The notes under the pieces: model-generated
Seen by the model: the letters and a program-made list of their open reading frames with translations, nothing else
Told to the model about the DNA's origin: nothing
Databases searched by the model: none
Shown here: positions 18,634 to 28,251 of the stretch, piece by piece
Numbering within the stretch: the first letter of the stretch is position 1
Layout of the letters: every line of letters starts with the position of its first letter
Source: Pedosphaera parvula Ellin514
Lineage (GTDB): Bacteria > Verrucomicrobiota > Verrucomicrobiia > Limisphaerales > Pedosphaeraceae
Direction of reading: 5' to 3'
DNA length: 64,000 nucleotides
Assembly: GCF_000172555.1 (NCBI RefSeq)
Contig: NZ_ABOX02000001.1
Span: 290,359 to 354,358, forward strand
Translations under genes and position numbers: made by a program

Positions 18634-20226
18634 ATGGCTACAGGACATTTTAACGGCCCACCGACACCTGAGGAGTTCCAGCGTCAACTGGCGGAGTTCA
18701 TGCGCCAGCATCTGCATTCAACGAACAGTGCGACGGCCTCCAAGCCGGTGTTCGACACGACGGTGGATGGGCCGGAGTCGGAAGCGGAGAAGGAGGGTTT
18801 TAAATTTGAATACAAGCCACGGGATATCAAAGCGTATCTGGACCGGTTTGTGATCCAGCAGGATGAGGCCAAGAAGGTGCTGAGCGTGGCGTTGTGCGAC
18901 CATTATCATCAGGTGCGACTCGCGTTTGAAGGGAAGGAGACACCGAATTATGCGAAGCAGAATATTATTTTGATTGGGCCGACCGGGGTGGGCAAGACGT
19001 ATTTGATTCGGAGCGTGGCGGACTTGATTGGCGTGCCTTTTGTGAAGGGAGATGCGACGAAGTTTTCTGAAACCGGGTATGTCGGGGGCGATGTCGAAGA
19101 TTTGGTGAGGGAATTATATCGTCGCGCCGATGGTGATGCGGACCGGGCGCAATACGGGATAATTTACATCGACGAGATTGATAAAATTGCCGCTGCGAGC
19201 AGTTCGACAGGCCGTGATGTAAGTGGCCGCGGTGTGCAGACGAATCTGTTGAAGCTGATGGAAGAGACGGAGGTGCAGACGCGGTCGCCGCAAGATATTG
19301 CCGGGCAGATTCAAGCGATGATGGATATGTCACAGCGGGGCAAAAAGTCCGCCAGTTCGATCAATACGCGGCATATTTTGTTTATCGTGAGCGGGGCTTT
19401 TGATGGTTTGGATAAACTGGTGCGCCGACGTTTGCGCGAGGCGACGATTGGTTTTGCGGCGAAGGAAACCAAAGAGGAAACGGAAATCCAGGTGTTGGAA
19501 CAGGCGCAGACGAAGGATTTTATCGATTTTGGTTTCGAGCCGGAATTTATCGGGCGATTGCCGGTGCGGGTGATTTGCCAATCGCTGGGAGTGGATGATT
19601 TGTTTGCCATCCTGAAGTCGTCCGAGGGAAGCATCATTCGCCAATACGAGCAGAGTTTTGCGGCGTATGGGATTGAGGTGTTTTTTCGAGAGGATGGGTT
19701 AAGGAGGATCGCTGAATTGGCAGCGGGCGAGGGGACGGGTGCGCGCGGATTGATGACGGTTTGCGAGCGGGTGTTTCGCAATATAAAATTCCAACTGCCC
19801 TCGACGCAGGTGAAACGATTTCTGGTGACGAGGGAGTTGGTGGATAATCCCGCGGAAGAGTTGCAGAAGTTGCTGGCCGAGCAGCAGAAGGAAGAGCGAC
19901 TCGTGGCGCGGCAGTTGGTGAATGAATTCGCGCAACGATTCAAGGAAAGCCATGGACTCAGGCTGAAGTTTACTGAAGCGGCGGCTGATCTGCTGGTTTC
20001 AAAAGCCTTGGAGCAGGGGCTGCAGATTCGGGATTTTTGCGCGGCTCGTTTCAAGGATTATCAGTTTGGGCTCAGATTGATCTCGCAAAATACGGGGCAG
20101 GAAGAGTTTACCGTGGATACTGATGCGGTGGAATCGCCGGATAAAATTTTGAGTGAATGGGTGGTGGCGAGTTATAAAGGAAGTGAATCCGGGAAAACTA
20201 CTGGAACCTCCAAAGCAACCGCTTAA
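18634..20226 (+). CDS. ClpX-like AAA+ ATPase lacking the N-terminal zinc domain
   Basis: 530 residues. Walker A GPTGVGKT is at about 115-122, the pore loop GYVG at about 149-152, Walker B IIYIDEID at about 174-181, and a sensor-2 GARGL lies near 371-375, all as in ClpX. The ClpP-docking tripeptide IGF is present in TIGFAAKE (about 271-273). Differences: no Cys4 zinc domain (the N-terminus is low-complexity), the RKH pore-2 segment is replaced by a longer Gln/Met/Ser-rich insert (about 213-245), and an extra C-terminal domain of about 110 residues follows. It is probably an unfoldase with its own adaptor or substrate specificity; partnership with ClpP is inferred from IGF only. Confidence 0.88.
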   Translation: MATGHFNGPPTPEEFQRQLAEFMRQHLHSTNSATASKPVFDTTVDGPESEAEKEGFKFEYKPRDIKAYLDRFVIQQDEAKKVLSVALCDHYHQVRLAFEGKETPNYAKQNIILIGPTGVGKTYLIRSVADLIGVPFVKGDATKFSETGYVGGDVEDLVRELYRRADGDADRAQYGIIYIDEIDKIAAASSSTGRDVSGRGVQTNLLKLMEETEVQTRSPQDIAGQIQAMMDMSQRGKKSASSINTRHILFIVSGAFDGLDKLVRRRLREATIGFAAKETKEETEIQVLEQAQTKDFIDFGFEPEFIGRLPVRVICQSLGVDDLFAILKSSEGSIIRQYEQSFAAYGIEVFFREDGLRRIAELAAGEGTGARGLMTVCERVFRNIKFQLPSTQVKRFLVTRELVDNPAEELQKLLAEQQKEERLVARQLVNEFAQRFKESHGLRLKFTEAAADLLVSKALEQGLQIRDFCAARFKDYQFGLRLISQNTGQEEFTVDTDAVESPDKILSEWVVASYKGSESGKTTGTSKATA

Positions 20227-20475
20227 GGCCTCGTGCGGAAATAACCTGATCTGATCTGCTGGTCCTCCGGTCGCCGGCCAGCGTTACTTCCCAGTCGCAG
20301 ATCGTCTTGGATATGCTCCTTCGTTGCGCCTTGGTTGACGCCCCCGATGCTGGCGCATCTTATTTCTGAAGGAGGTCTATCCCTTTCTGAGTTTCCGAAT
20401 GGGCGGGTATGCAGGTTTGGCCTCGTGCGTTGTCGTTCTTGTCAAGGAGCCGGCTTTATTCCTAGAATTCCGGCG

Positions 20476-22503
20476 ATGGCTGGCAAAGAAAAGATACAAT
20501 CGGAAAGCGCAACGATTTTGCCATGGATATTTGTGGCACTCACAGCAATTACGTTGCTGCTCTACATGCCATCGCTCAAAGGTGACTTCGTCAACTATGA
20601 TGATCCCGATTATGTCACCGCGAACGTGGAGGTGCAGAAAGGGCTGACAGGCGAAAGCATTCGTTGGGCTTTCACGACCGGGCATGCGAGCAATTGGCAT
20701 CCGCTCACGTGGCTGTCGCATATGGTGGATTATCAGCTTTATGAGTTGAAACCGGCCGGCCATCATGCCACAAACCTGATTTTGCACACGGCCAATGTCC
20801 TGCTGCTCTTCTGGGTGTTGTGGCGATCGACGAAAAATGTGTGGCCCAGCGCAGTGGTAGCGGCGTTGTTTGCATGGCATCCGTTGCACGTGGAATCGGT
20901 AGCCTGGATATCGGAACGCAAGGATGTGCTCAGTGCTTTCTTCTGGCTGCTAACCATGTGGGCGTACGCCGAGCACGTGAGGGGGTTGAAGGAGTCCGGC
21001 AAGAAGACCATGCTGTTTTACGGCTTAAGTCTCATGACTTTCGCACTTGGGCTTCTGTCGAAGCCAATGCTCGTTACCTTGCCATTTGTTTTGCTGCTGC
21101 TCGATTATTGGCCGTTGAACCGGTTGAGTTTGGAATCCAAGTCGGCGTGGCCCAGGCTGATGGTGGAGAAGGTGCCATTTTTTCTCCTGGCCTTTGCTGA
21201 TAGTGTCACCACATTCCTGGTGCAGAAAAAGGGTGGGGCGGTTTCATCCCTGGAAAGCATTGCGTTGGGAGAACGCATTGCCAACGCTTTTGTTTCCTAT
21301 CTGCGATATGTAGGGAAAATGGTTTGGCCGGAAAACCTTTCCATCCTTTACCCGCATCCACATCCTGCCAAATGGCCGATTTTATTGGTAATCGCCAGCG
21401 TTGTCTTCGTCCTGGGGATGAGTGCTGCGGCTGTGGTTTGGGGAAGAAAGCAGCGCTATTTATTCGTCGGCTGGTTTTGGTTTCTAGGCACGATGGTTCC
21501 AGTGATTGGCTTGGTGCAGGTCGGCATCCAGGCGATGGCAGATCGTTACAGTTATATTCCTCACATTGGTTTGTTTATTGTGCTGGCCTGGGGTGTGCCG
21601 GAGATGCTCGCGAGTTGGAAGCAACGAATGGAGGTGTTGGTTTTGACAACCACCATGGCGTTGATTGCGTGCCTGGCTTTGACATTGAACCAGGAAAAGT
21701 ATTGGTGCGACAGCGTCACGCTTTTCACTCATGCCACCAGGGTTACAAAGAACAATTATCTCGCTTATAACAATCTTGGTCACTGGCTCGATAATCAAGG
21801 CAAGCCGGATGAGGCGCTGGCGAATTACCAGAAGTCAATTGAGATTAATCCGAATTACGATGAGGCGCAGAATAATATTGGCTATGTGCTGGCAAAGAAA
21901 GGGAAGCCGGAGGAGGCGATACCCTATTATTTCAGTTCCTTGCGGTTGAATCCCAACCGGGCGGAAGTTCATAACAATCTTGGCAACGCCTATGCAGATC
22001 TGGGGAAATTGGACGAGGCCATCAGGGAGTATCAAGCCGCCTTGAAAATCAATACGAATTACGCGGAGGCTTATAACGGCATCGGCATCTCCCTCGCGAA
22101 GAAGGGTGATCTGGCCGGGGCTACACGGTGGCTGAGTGATGCGATACGTTTGAATCCCAAAAATGTAAGTTCGCATTCCAACCTTGGAAATGTTTATGCG
22201 ATGCAGGGGAAATTTGATCTCGCGGCCATCGAATATAAACTCGTGCTCAAACAAAATCCTGACGACGCTCTCACTCACAATAATCTGGCCAACCTTTTGT
22301 CGGAACAGGGCAAGCTCGATGAAGCGATTGGTGAATACCGTTCTGCCTTGAAGCTAAAGGCTGACAATCCGGAGGCGAATTACAATCTCGGGCTGGCGTT
22401 GTTACGGCAAAATAAACGCGATGAGGCCCGGCAACACTTTAACGAGGCTTTGCGGTTGCGTCCAAATTATCCGGAAGCACAGAGGCAGTTGGGCGGACTT
22501 TAA
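20476..22503 (+). CDS. TMTC-like GT-C membrane protein with C-terminal TPR repeats (paralog 1)
   Basis: 675 residues from ATG 20476; the frame is open from 20335. The N-terminal half has about ten membrane helices with the loop FVNYDDPDYVT early on and NWHPLTWLSHM, AWHPLHVESVAWISERKDVL later. These are signature segments of bacterial relatives of TMTC/DUF1736 proteins (GT-C fold, putative lipid-linked-sugar transferases). Residues of about 430-670 are seven TPR units (for example NNLGNAYADLGKLDEAIREY). A close paralog lies at 52911. The acidic NYDD motif in the first periplasmic loop is a reasonable catalytic or metal site. Substrate unknown. Confidence 0.8.
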   Translation: MAGKEKIQSESATILPWIFVALTAITLLLYMPSLKGDFVNYDDPDYVTANVEVQKGLTGESIRWAFTTGHASNWHPLTWLSHMVDYQLYELKPAGHHATNLILHTANVLLLFWVLWRSTKNVWPSAVVAALFAWHPLHVESVAWISERKDVLSAFFWLLTMWAYAEHVRGLKESGKKTMLFYGLSLMTFALGLLSKPMLVTLPFVLLLLDYWPLNRLSLESKSAWPRLMVEKVPFFLLAFADSVTTFLVQKKGGAVSSLESIALGERIANAFVSYLRYVGKMVWPENLSILYPHPHPAKWPILLVIASVVFVLGMSAAAVVWGRKQRYLFVGWFWFLGTMVPVIGLVQVGIQAMADRYSYIPHIGLFIVLAWGVPEMLASWKQRMEVLVLTTTMALIACLALTLNQEKYWCDSVTLFTHATRVTKNNYLAYNNLGHWLDNQGKPDEALANYQKSIEINPNYDEAQNNIGYVLAKKGKPEEAIPYYFSSLRLNPNRAEVHNNLGNAYADLGKLDEAIREYQAALKINTNYAEAYNGIGISLAKKGDLAGATRWLSDAIRLNPKNVSSHSNLGNVYAMQGKFDLAAIEYKLVLKQNPDDALTHNNLANLLSEQGKLDEAIGEYRSALKLKADNPEANYNLGLALLRQNKRDEARQHFNEALRLRPNYPEAQRQLGGL

Positions 22504-22632
22504 TTGTTTTTCGAAATAGGTTGACGGACTTAAACGGCCCGCATAAGTATTTCACAGTTCCTATTCGCACCACAGGAACAGTTGTATCCGTCCGCAGCCG
22601 GTCAGGTGTTATAAAAGGAAGATTCCAAAGAA

Positions 22633-25600
22633 ATGCTCATCGCGTATGTACGAGCGAAATTGGCTGGCACTTTCAATAACATTGTGAAAAAAAAATTCGT
22701 TAATGGTTCTGCTGTGCTCTCGGTTCTTGCATTATTCCTGCAACACTCCAGGGCGGCCACATTGTTTTGGTCTGCCGATGGCACCACGGCCGGGGGAGCG
22801 GGTACCTGGGATACCACCTCGGCCCGTTGGGGAAGTGCTGCTTCCGGGCCGTTCCCGAGCATCTGGAACAACGTGAATGTGGATAGTCCCTCATTTGGTG
22901 GCACAGCCGGAACAGTTACCCTCTCCACGGCGATGACCGTCAACTCACTGATCACCACGGTGAATGGTTATATCTTCTCTGGAAGCCCGGTGCTTACCTT
23001 TTCAGGAGCCAATGCAGGCGTTGTGGCCAACCACGTAACTTCGAGCACGACGCTAAGCTGTAATTACACAGGCAGCATACTCAACAAAAGTGGAACCGGT
23101 CGGCTGGAACTTAACAATTCCCTCAACACAATAGGAAAATACAAAGTCACTGGTGGTTTTCTTACATTTCCCTCCGTCAACCGTTTCGGAACGGCTCCAG
23201 CAAGCCTGGTAGCTGACTATTTTAATCTGGATGGCGGAGGTCTTGCCGGCTCCGGTGCCACTGGCAGCCTTGGAGCTACTCGAGGCATCACGATCGGTGC
23301 TGGCGGGGCCTTTTTGGGAAACTCTTCCCCCGCTAATTCCCTCACGATTAATGGTCCTATTACCCGGGACTGCCGGCGGGGGGCTGACTGTCACTACAGG
23401 CAATCTTTTTTATTCCCCCATAACTTCCGGAGGTATTTGGATTCTTGGCAATACCGGAAACGACTGGAACGGACCGACCACGGTTTCGGGCGGCACTCTG
23501 AGATTAGGCGCTTCTGAGGTGATTCCTGATGGATCCATAGTTAATGTGAGCTCAGGTACGTTTGAAATGAGCGGGTACGTGTCGAGCATTTCTGTCGGGG
23601 CTGGTGGAACGGGATATACCACCGCCCCCACAGTGGCATTTTCTGGCGGTGGTGGAAGTGGAGCCACGGCCACGGCAACGGTCGCCAGCGGCGTCGTAAC
23701 GGCGGTCACGATTACCGCCCTTGGCACCGGTTACACCAGTGCACCTACAATATCATTTACTGGGGTCGGCAGTGGTGCAACAGCAACGGCAACGGTTGTG
23801 GCCGGTCCTTTTAATGAAACCGTAGGCGGCGTGGTGCTCTCCGGCGGCACTATTTCCGGCGGCACTCTGACAGTCAACTCGCCTAATACATTTGCCATTT
23901 CGGGCGGCACCATCAGCGGCGCCATCCTCGCGGGATCAGGGGGTCTGACAAAAAGTGGCACTTCCACCGTTGCTCTCAACAGCGCCAATGCCTACACGGG
24001 TAAGTCCACGATATCCGGGGGCACCATTACCATCAACACTGCGACCGCAGATGCATGCTTCGGAACTCCCCCGGCCAGCGTGGTTGCCGATCAGCTCACC
24101 TTGGACGGCGGAACGATTGCCCTGGGTTCGTCTGCGAATGCTTCGCTGAACACGAACCGCGGGATTACATTGGGCTCGGGTGGCGGCACATTTAGTTTGA
24201 CCTCCAAAGATCTGACCGTCCCTGGCAACATTGTGGGTGTTGGCGGATTGGCAAAGAGCGGTGCGAACGCGCTCACCCTTAGTGGCGCAAACACCTTCGC
24301 CGGTAATTTTACCATCATTGGTGGTTCCATTAATTTCAACGGAAATGATGTGGCCGGGCACGGTAACATCATTGTGGGCCCCACGACGTCAGCGGTTACC
24401 TTGCGCAGCAGTGGCACAAGTCCCTTCACATCCACAGTGACTAACAACATCACCATTAATGGTGGTGGGACGAGCGATATAGACACATTTGCCTCTTCGG
24501 GCAATACGTTGATATACAACGGTCGGATAAGCGGTTCTGGAGTGCTGCTTAGAGGCAAAGGTGGTGGAGCAGGGAGCGTTATTCTCCTGGGAAACAACAG
24601 CGCTTTCAGCGGGGGCTTGATCCTCAATCAGGGATCACTTTCCCTGGGCCATCAAAACGCTGCTGGCACCAGCGCCCTTACAATCTTGCCCCTGGCAGGA
24701 ACCGTCACTCCCACCTTGCTTGCCAACACCGCGTTGACGGGCGGAAATGCAATAACGAATGCGATCAACATTGCCTCAACGAACAGGACTTTTGCGTTCG
24801 GCGGCACGAATGATTTGGAGCTCTCCGGACCGATTAACCTTGCCTCCACCGCTGGAAGCACAACGCCCACCATTTCGGTTGCCAATACGGGGGCTACCAT
24901 CCTGTCAGGAGCCATCAGTGGACCTTCGGGCATCGGCTTCACTGAGGGCGGCGCGGGCAATCTCACGATCAGCGGAGTTGCCAATACATACGACGGTGCC
25001 ACTGTGGTTAATGGCAATCTCAGGGTGAACGGCAGCATCACTTCCAGCTCCAGTGTCACCATCAACGGTGGCGGCGTTCTTTCCGGGAATGGCGCCGTTC
25101 CTTCGGTGGCTTTGAATAGCGGTGGGACGATTTCACCTGGCAGCACGATTGGTGCTTTGACAACTGGCTCTGAAACCTGGGCTGGAGGTGGACATTATAC
25201 TTTTCAAGTCAGTGACGCCGCCGGCGTTGCTGGAGTTGGTTATGACACCCTGGCTATAAACGGGACTCTTTCCATCAATTCCACCAGTGCAAATACTTTT
25301 TCAATTGATATCAGTGGCGTTGCCTTAGCGAATTTTGACAACGCCCTAAATTACGTTTGGACCATTGCTTCCGCCACTTCGGTGAGCGGTTTCAGTCCGG
25401 ATAATTTCGCTTTGAATGTGAGCGGATTTGGTTCATTGGGCAACGGTGTTTTCGTCATCGCCCAGAGTGGAAATAGCATCGTTCTGAAATTCCTGCAAAA
25501 ACCATCTGTAACAAGCAATCCTGCGAGTCATATTGCAACTTATGGCGAAGGGATTTCCTTCAGCGTGGTGGCTGCGGGAGATCCTGTTTTGACCTATCAA

Positions 25601-26830
25601 TGGCGGAAAAATGGTTCTGCGATCAGTGGCGCGACCAGTGCTTCCCTGAGCCTGACTGGCGTTCATTTGGGCGATGCGGGAAATTATGATGTGGTTGTAT
25701 CCAATGAGGCAGGATCGGCCACCAGTGCAGCAGCTTTGCTCGCGGTCAATAGAGCATCGCTGACGGTTGCAGCGGATAATCAGACACACGTTTATGGTGC
25801 AACCAACCCGGTGCTCACAGCCACGTTCAGCGGGTTTGTGAATGGAGAGACGCTGGCAACGAGTGATATCACTGGGAGTGCTGCCTTGAACACCACGGCT
25901 GACACAAGTAGTACGGTTGCAGACGGGCCCTATACTATTACAATCGCCCAAGGGACGCTGGCTTCGAGCAATTACAATTTCAGCTTCACGAGTGGCACGT
26001 TGACGGTTACGCCTGCGGGATCAAGTATTCTTCTGAGCTCCTCGACGAATACCATCGCGCCTGGCAGCAATCTGACATTCACCGCCACTGTTGCGGCCGT
26101 TGCTCCGAGCCTGGGACTTCCCACCGGAAGTGTACAGTTCCTGGCAAATGGAACGAATATTGATGCCTTGGTTGCCCTGACGAATGGCATCGCCAGCGTT
26201 GACACTATGTTAATGACGCATGGAACGAATATTGTTTCAGCTGAGTATGCCGGTGATGCAAATTATAGTGGAGCGACTAACAGCATCGTGCAGATCGTGA
26301 ATCTTTCGCCTCAAGCGGGAGTAGCGAGCTTCGCCCGTGCGCCAGATATTTCATTCAAAATCAAGATTTCGGATTTGTTGACCAATGCGTCAGATGTGGA
26401 CGGAGATGCATTGGCCCTGGCTTCGATAAGTGCAACCAGCACAAATGGAGCGGCGATTTCAACGAACGCGATCTATGTTTTCTATGAAGCACCTGCCACA
26501 AATGGGAATGTAACTGACTCATTCTCTTACACGGTTGTGGATACTTTTGGGGCCACGAACTCCGGGATCGTGACTGTCACAATTGTTGATGACAATGGAC
26601 CCTCGGTTAACATCACGGGGTTAACCAAACTCGCAGATGGAAACCAGGAAATTGATTTCGCAGGTATTCCAGGAAGAAGTTACCTGATTCAATCGACCAG
26701 TGACCTGACGCCACCAATAACGTGGACAATTTTGGGTACGAATTCTGCCGGAACTAACGGGCTCTTCAATTACATCGATTTGGATGCAACAAATCACAGT
26801 GCTCGTTACTATCGCACGGCTAAACCTTAA
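22633..26830 (+). CDS. Giant secreted beta-strand repeat protein (autotransporter-associated repeats, Ig, MBG, Big, cadherin-like), one-base frameshift
   Basis: The gene reads about 1398 residues if one base is removed at the CCC/GGGGGG tract between 23363 and 23383; as given, the first frame ends at 23517. The start at 22633 has AAGGAAG upstream and a long signal peptide (to about residue 42). Residues of about 45-900 are beta-helix-like with autotransporter-associated units ([20 protein letters not shown] type). They are followed by an Ig-like domain ([15 protein letters not shown]), an MBG-type domain ([20 protein letters not shown]), a Big-type domain ([15 protein letters not shown]), a cadherin-like repeat, and a short C-terminal module ending ARYYRTAKP. 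There is no autotransporter translocator barrel. It is a probable cell-surface or matrix adhesin. Confidence 0.82.
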
Positions 26831-26854
26831 TCGGTTGATGAATGGAAAAGAGAT

Positions 26855-27553
26855 ATGATGAACCGAATTAATCCACGAATCAGGACGGGGCTTGTTTGCG
26901 GTGTGGCCATGATCACCTCACTGGGTGCCTATGGGCAGACCTCCACGACGGTTACCAACACCTTCACCGTCAACAAGAGCATTCCCGATGGTTCAGCCAG
27001 CGGGCTGAGTGACACCCGGCACCTGGATTTGACCGGGCAAAACCTCTTTAAACTCACCTACCTGCAGGTTTCCCTGAATGTCTCCGGCGGTTACAATGGC
27101 GACTACTACGCCTACCTGGTCCACAACGGGGGCTTTGCCGTGCTGCTCAACCGGGCGGGCAAAACCAGCGTCAACAGCTTTGGTTACGCCGACCGCGGCT
27201 TGAACATCACCCTGAGTGATGGGGGTGCCCATGACGTTCACAACTACCAGGATTTTCAGAACCCCGCCGGGGGCGTCCTGACCGGCACGTGGGCGCCGGA
27301 CGGGCGCAATTTTGATCCCAGCCTGGTATTGGACACCGATCCGCGCAGCGCTTTCCTGAGTTCCTTTGTGGATGGCGATCCCAGCGGGGACTGGACGTTG
27401 TTCCTGGCCGATGTGGATTTTGGGGACCAAGGCACACTGGTCAGCTGGAGCCTGACCATGACGGCCGTGCCCGAACCCTCCACCTATGCGCTGCTGGGCC
27501 TGGGATTGGGAGCCTTTGCCCTTGTGCGCAATGGACGATGGAAGAAGTCCTGA
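26855..27553 (+). CDS. PEP-CTERM sorted exported protein with P-domain-like fold
   Basis: 232 residues with an N-terminal signal peptide (cut near ASLGAYGQT). The body, with SGGYNGDYYAYLVHNG, DPSGDWTLFLADVDFGDQG and LVSWSLTMT, resembles the proprotein-convertase P domain. The C-terminus is a textbook PEP-CTERM: VPEPSTYALLGLGLG, a hydrophobic helix, then RNGRWKKS. Such proteins are cut and anchored or released by an exosortase, which must be elsewhere in the genome. It lies 24 bases downstream of the giant repeat protein and is probably co-transcribed. Double ATG at the start. Confidence 0.92.
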   Translation: MMNRINPRIRTGLVCGVAMITSLGAYGQTSTTVTNTFTVNKSIPDGSASGLSDTRHLDLTGQNLFKLTYLQVSLNVSGGYNGDYYAYLVHNGGFAVLLNRAGKTSVNSFGYADRGLNITLSDGGAHDVHNYQDFQNPAGGVLTGTWAPDGRNFDPSLVLDTDPRSAFLSSFVDGDPSGDWTLFLADVDFGDQGTLVSWSLTMTAVPEPSTYALLGLGLGAFALVRNGRWKKS

Positions 27554-27972
27554 AGGTGCTTATCTTGAAGAATCCGAATTTGCTGACTGTGATATTGCTG
27601 GCTTGCCTTCAATATCCTGGATGCTGACCAGTTGTCTTTCTTGGAATTCATTCCAAGTAGTCGGAAGATAGGCATAAACCGGGCACCTACTTTGTTGATG
27701 ATATAGACCTCTCCGTTAATAGGCTGTATTGCTTCTTCAAACACCTTCTTCTTACCACCCAAATAGACATTTAGGTCATGTCGGGATGGCCACTGGTTTG
27801 TTCCTTTGTTCACCTGCTCCCATTGCTCCTTGGCGTACGCAAGCATTCTTAGATTCTACAATAAATTTGGATGCCTTCGCATACCCAATCGAGACGGCGC
27901 CATGAGCAAGTGATGGACTGTAAACAAAGTCAAGGTCACGACGATTGCGATTGCAAGTTTGCGGCTTTTCAC
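27484..27972 (-). pseudogene. Prepilin/helical-peptide-like gene broken by an in-frame stop
   Basis: From GTG 27972 the frame gives a hydrophobic N-terminus (MKSRKLAIAIVVTLTLFTVH), reaches TAG at 27856-27858, and continues in the same frame as NLRMLAYAKEQWEQVNKG and INGEVYIINKVGARFMPI. The NLR-x-x-x-x-AK-x-QW pattern and the late GxY-x-I-x-x-VG-x-x-P-like segment are familiar from small verrucomicrobial prepilin-like proteins. The 3' part overlaps the end of the PEP-CTERM gene and is probably not original. Either a pseudogene, or a real start at ATG 27846. Confidence 0.45.
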
Positions 27973-28030
27973 GAGCTTCCTTTTTAAACCAGTGTCTGCA
28001 GCAAAAAGTTTCGCTGGGGAAAAATTTGGA

Positions 28031-28055
28031 AACATGGGGTAGTTTTCCCCATGTT
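28031..28055. repeat. Perfect 9-bp hairpin
   Basis: AACATGGGG and CCCCATGTT are separated by TAGTTTT. There is no following T-run, so it is not a normal intrinsic terminator. It lies in the gene-free stretch between the prepilin-like pseudogene and lysS. Confidence 0.55.
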
Positions 28056-28187
28056 ACGAAACAGATGGAAGGGTATGGTTAATATGCGAACGGGGACTGG
28101 AAAGGGACGTATCAGTGGCTGTTCTGTAGACAAACCATGTTGGACAGAACGCAAAGAGTCTCTGAAGAGCCAGGGAGGCCTTAGCAC

Positions 28188-28216
28188 AAAGCCGCATCGA
28201 GGTTGATGCGGCTTTT
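28188..28216. terminator. Hairpin terminator downstream of lysS
   Basis: AAAGCCGCATC and GATGCGGCTTT form an 11-bp stem around GAGGTT, with A and T runs on either side, so it can work in both directions. It lies 36 bases beyond the lysS stop. Confidence 0.75.
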
Positions 28217-28251
28217 ACATTTTTCAGGATGAATGGGTGCGTTGTTGAGGC

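Noticed and set aside
23000..26000. Regularly spaced GC-rich repeats that could suggest a CRISPR or satellite
   Set aside because: The regularity comes from Gly/Thr/Ser-rich beta-strand protein repeats. Spacing varies and there is no constant repeat with unique spacers.
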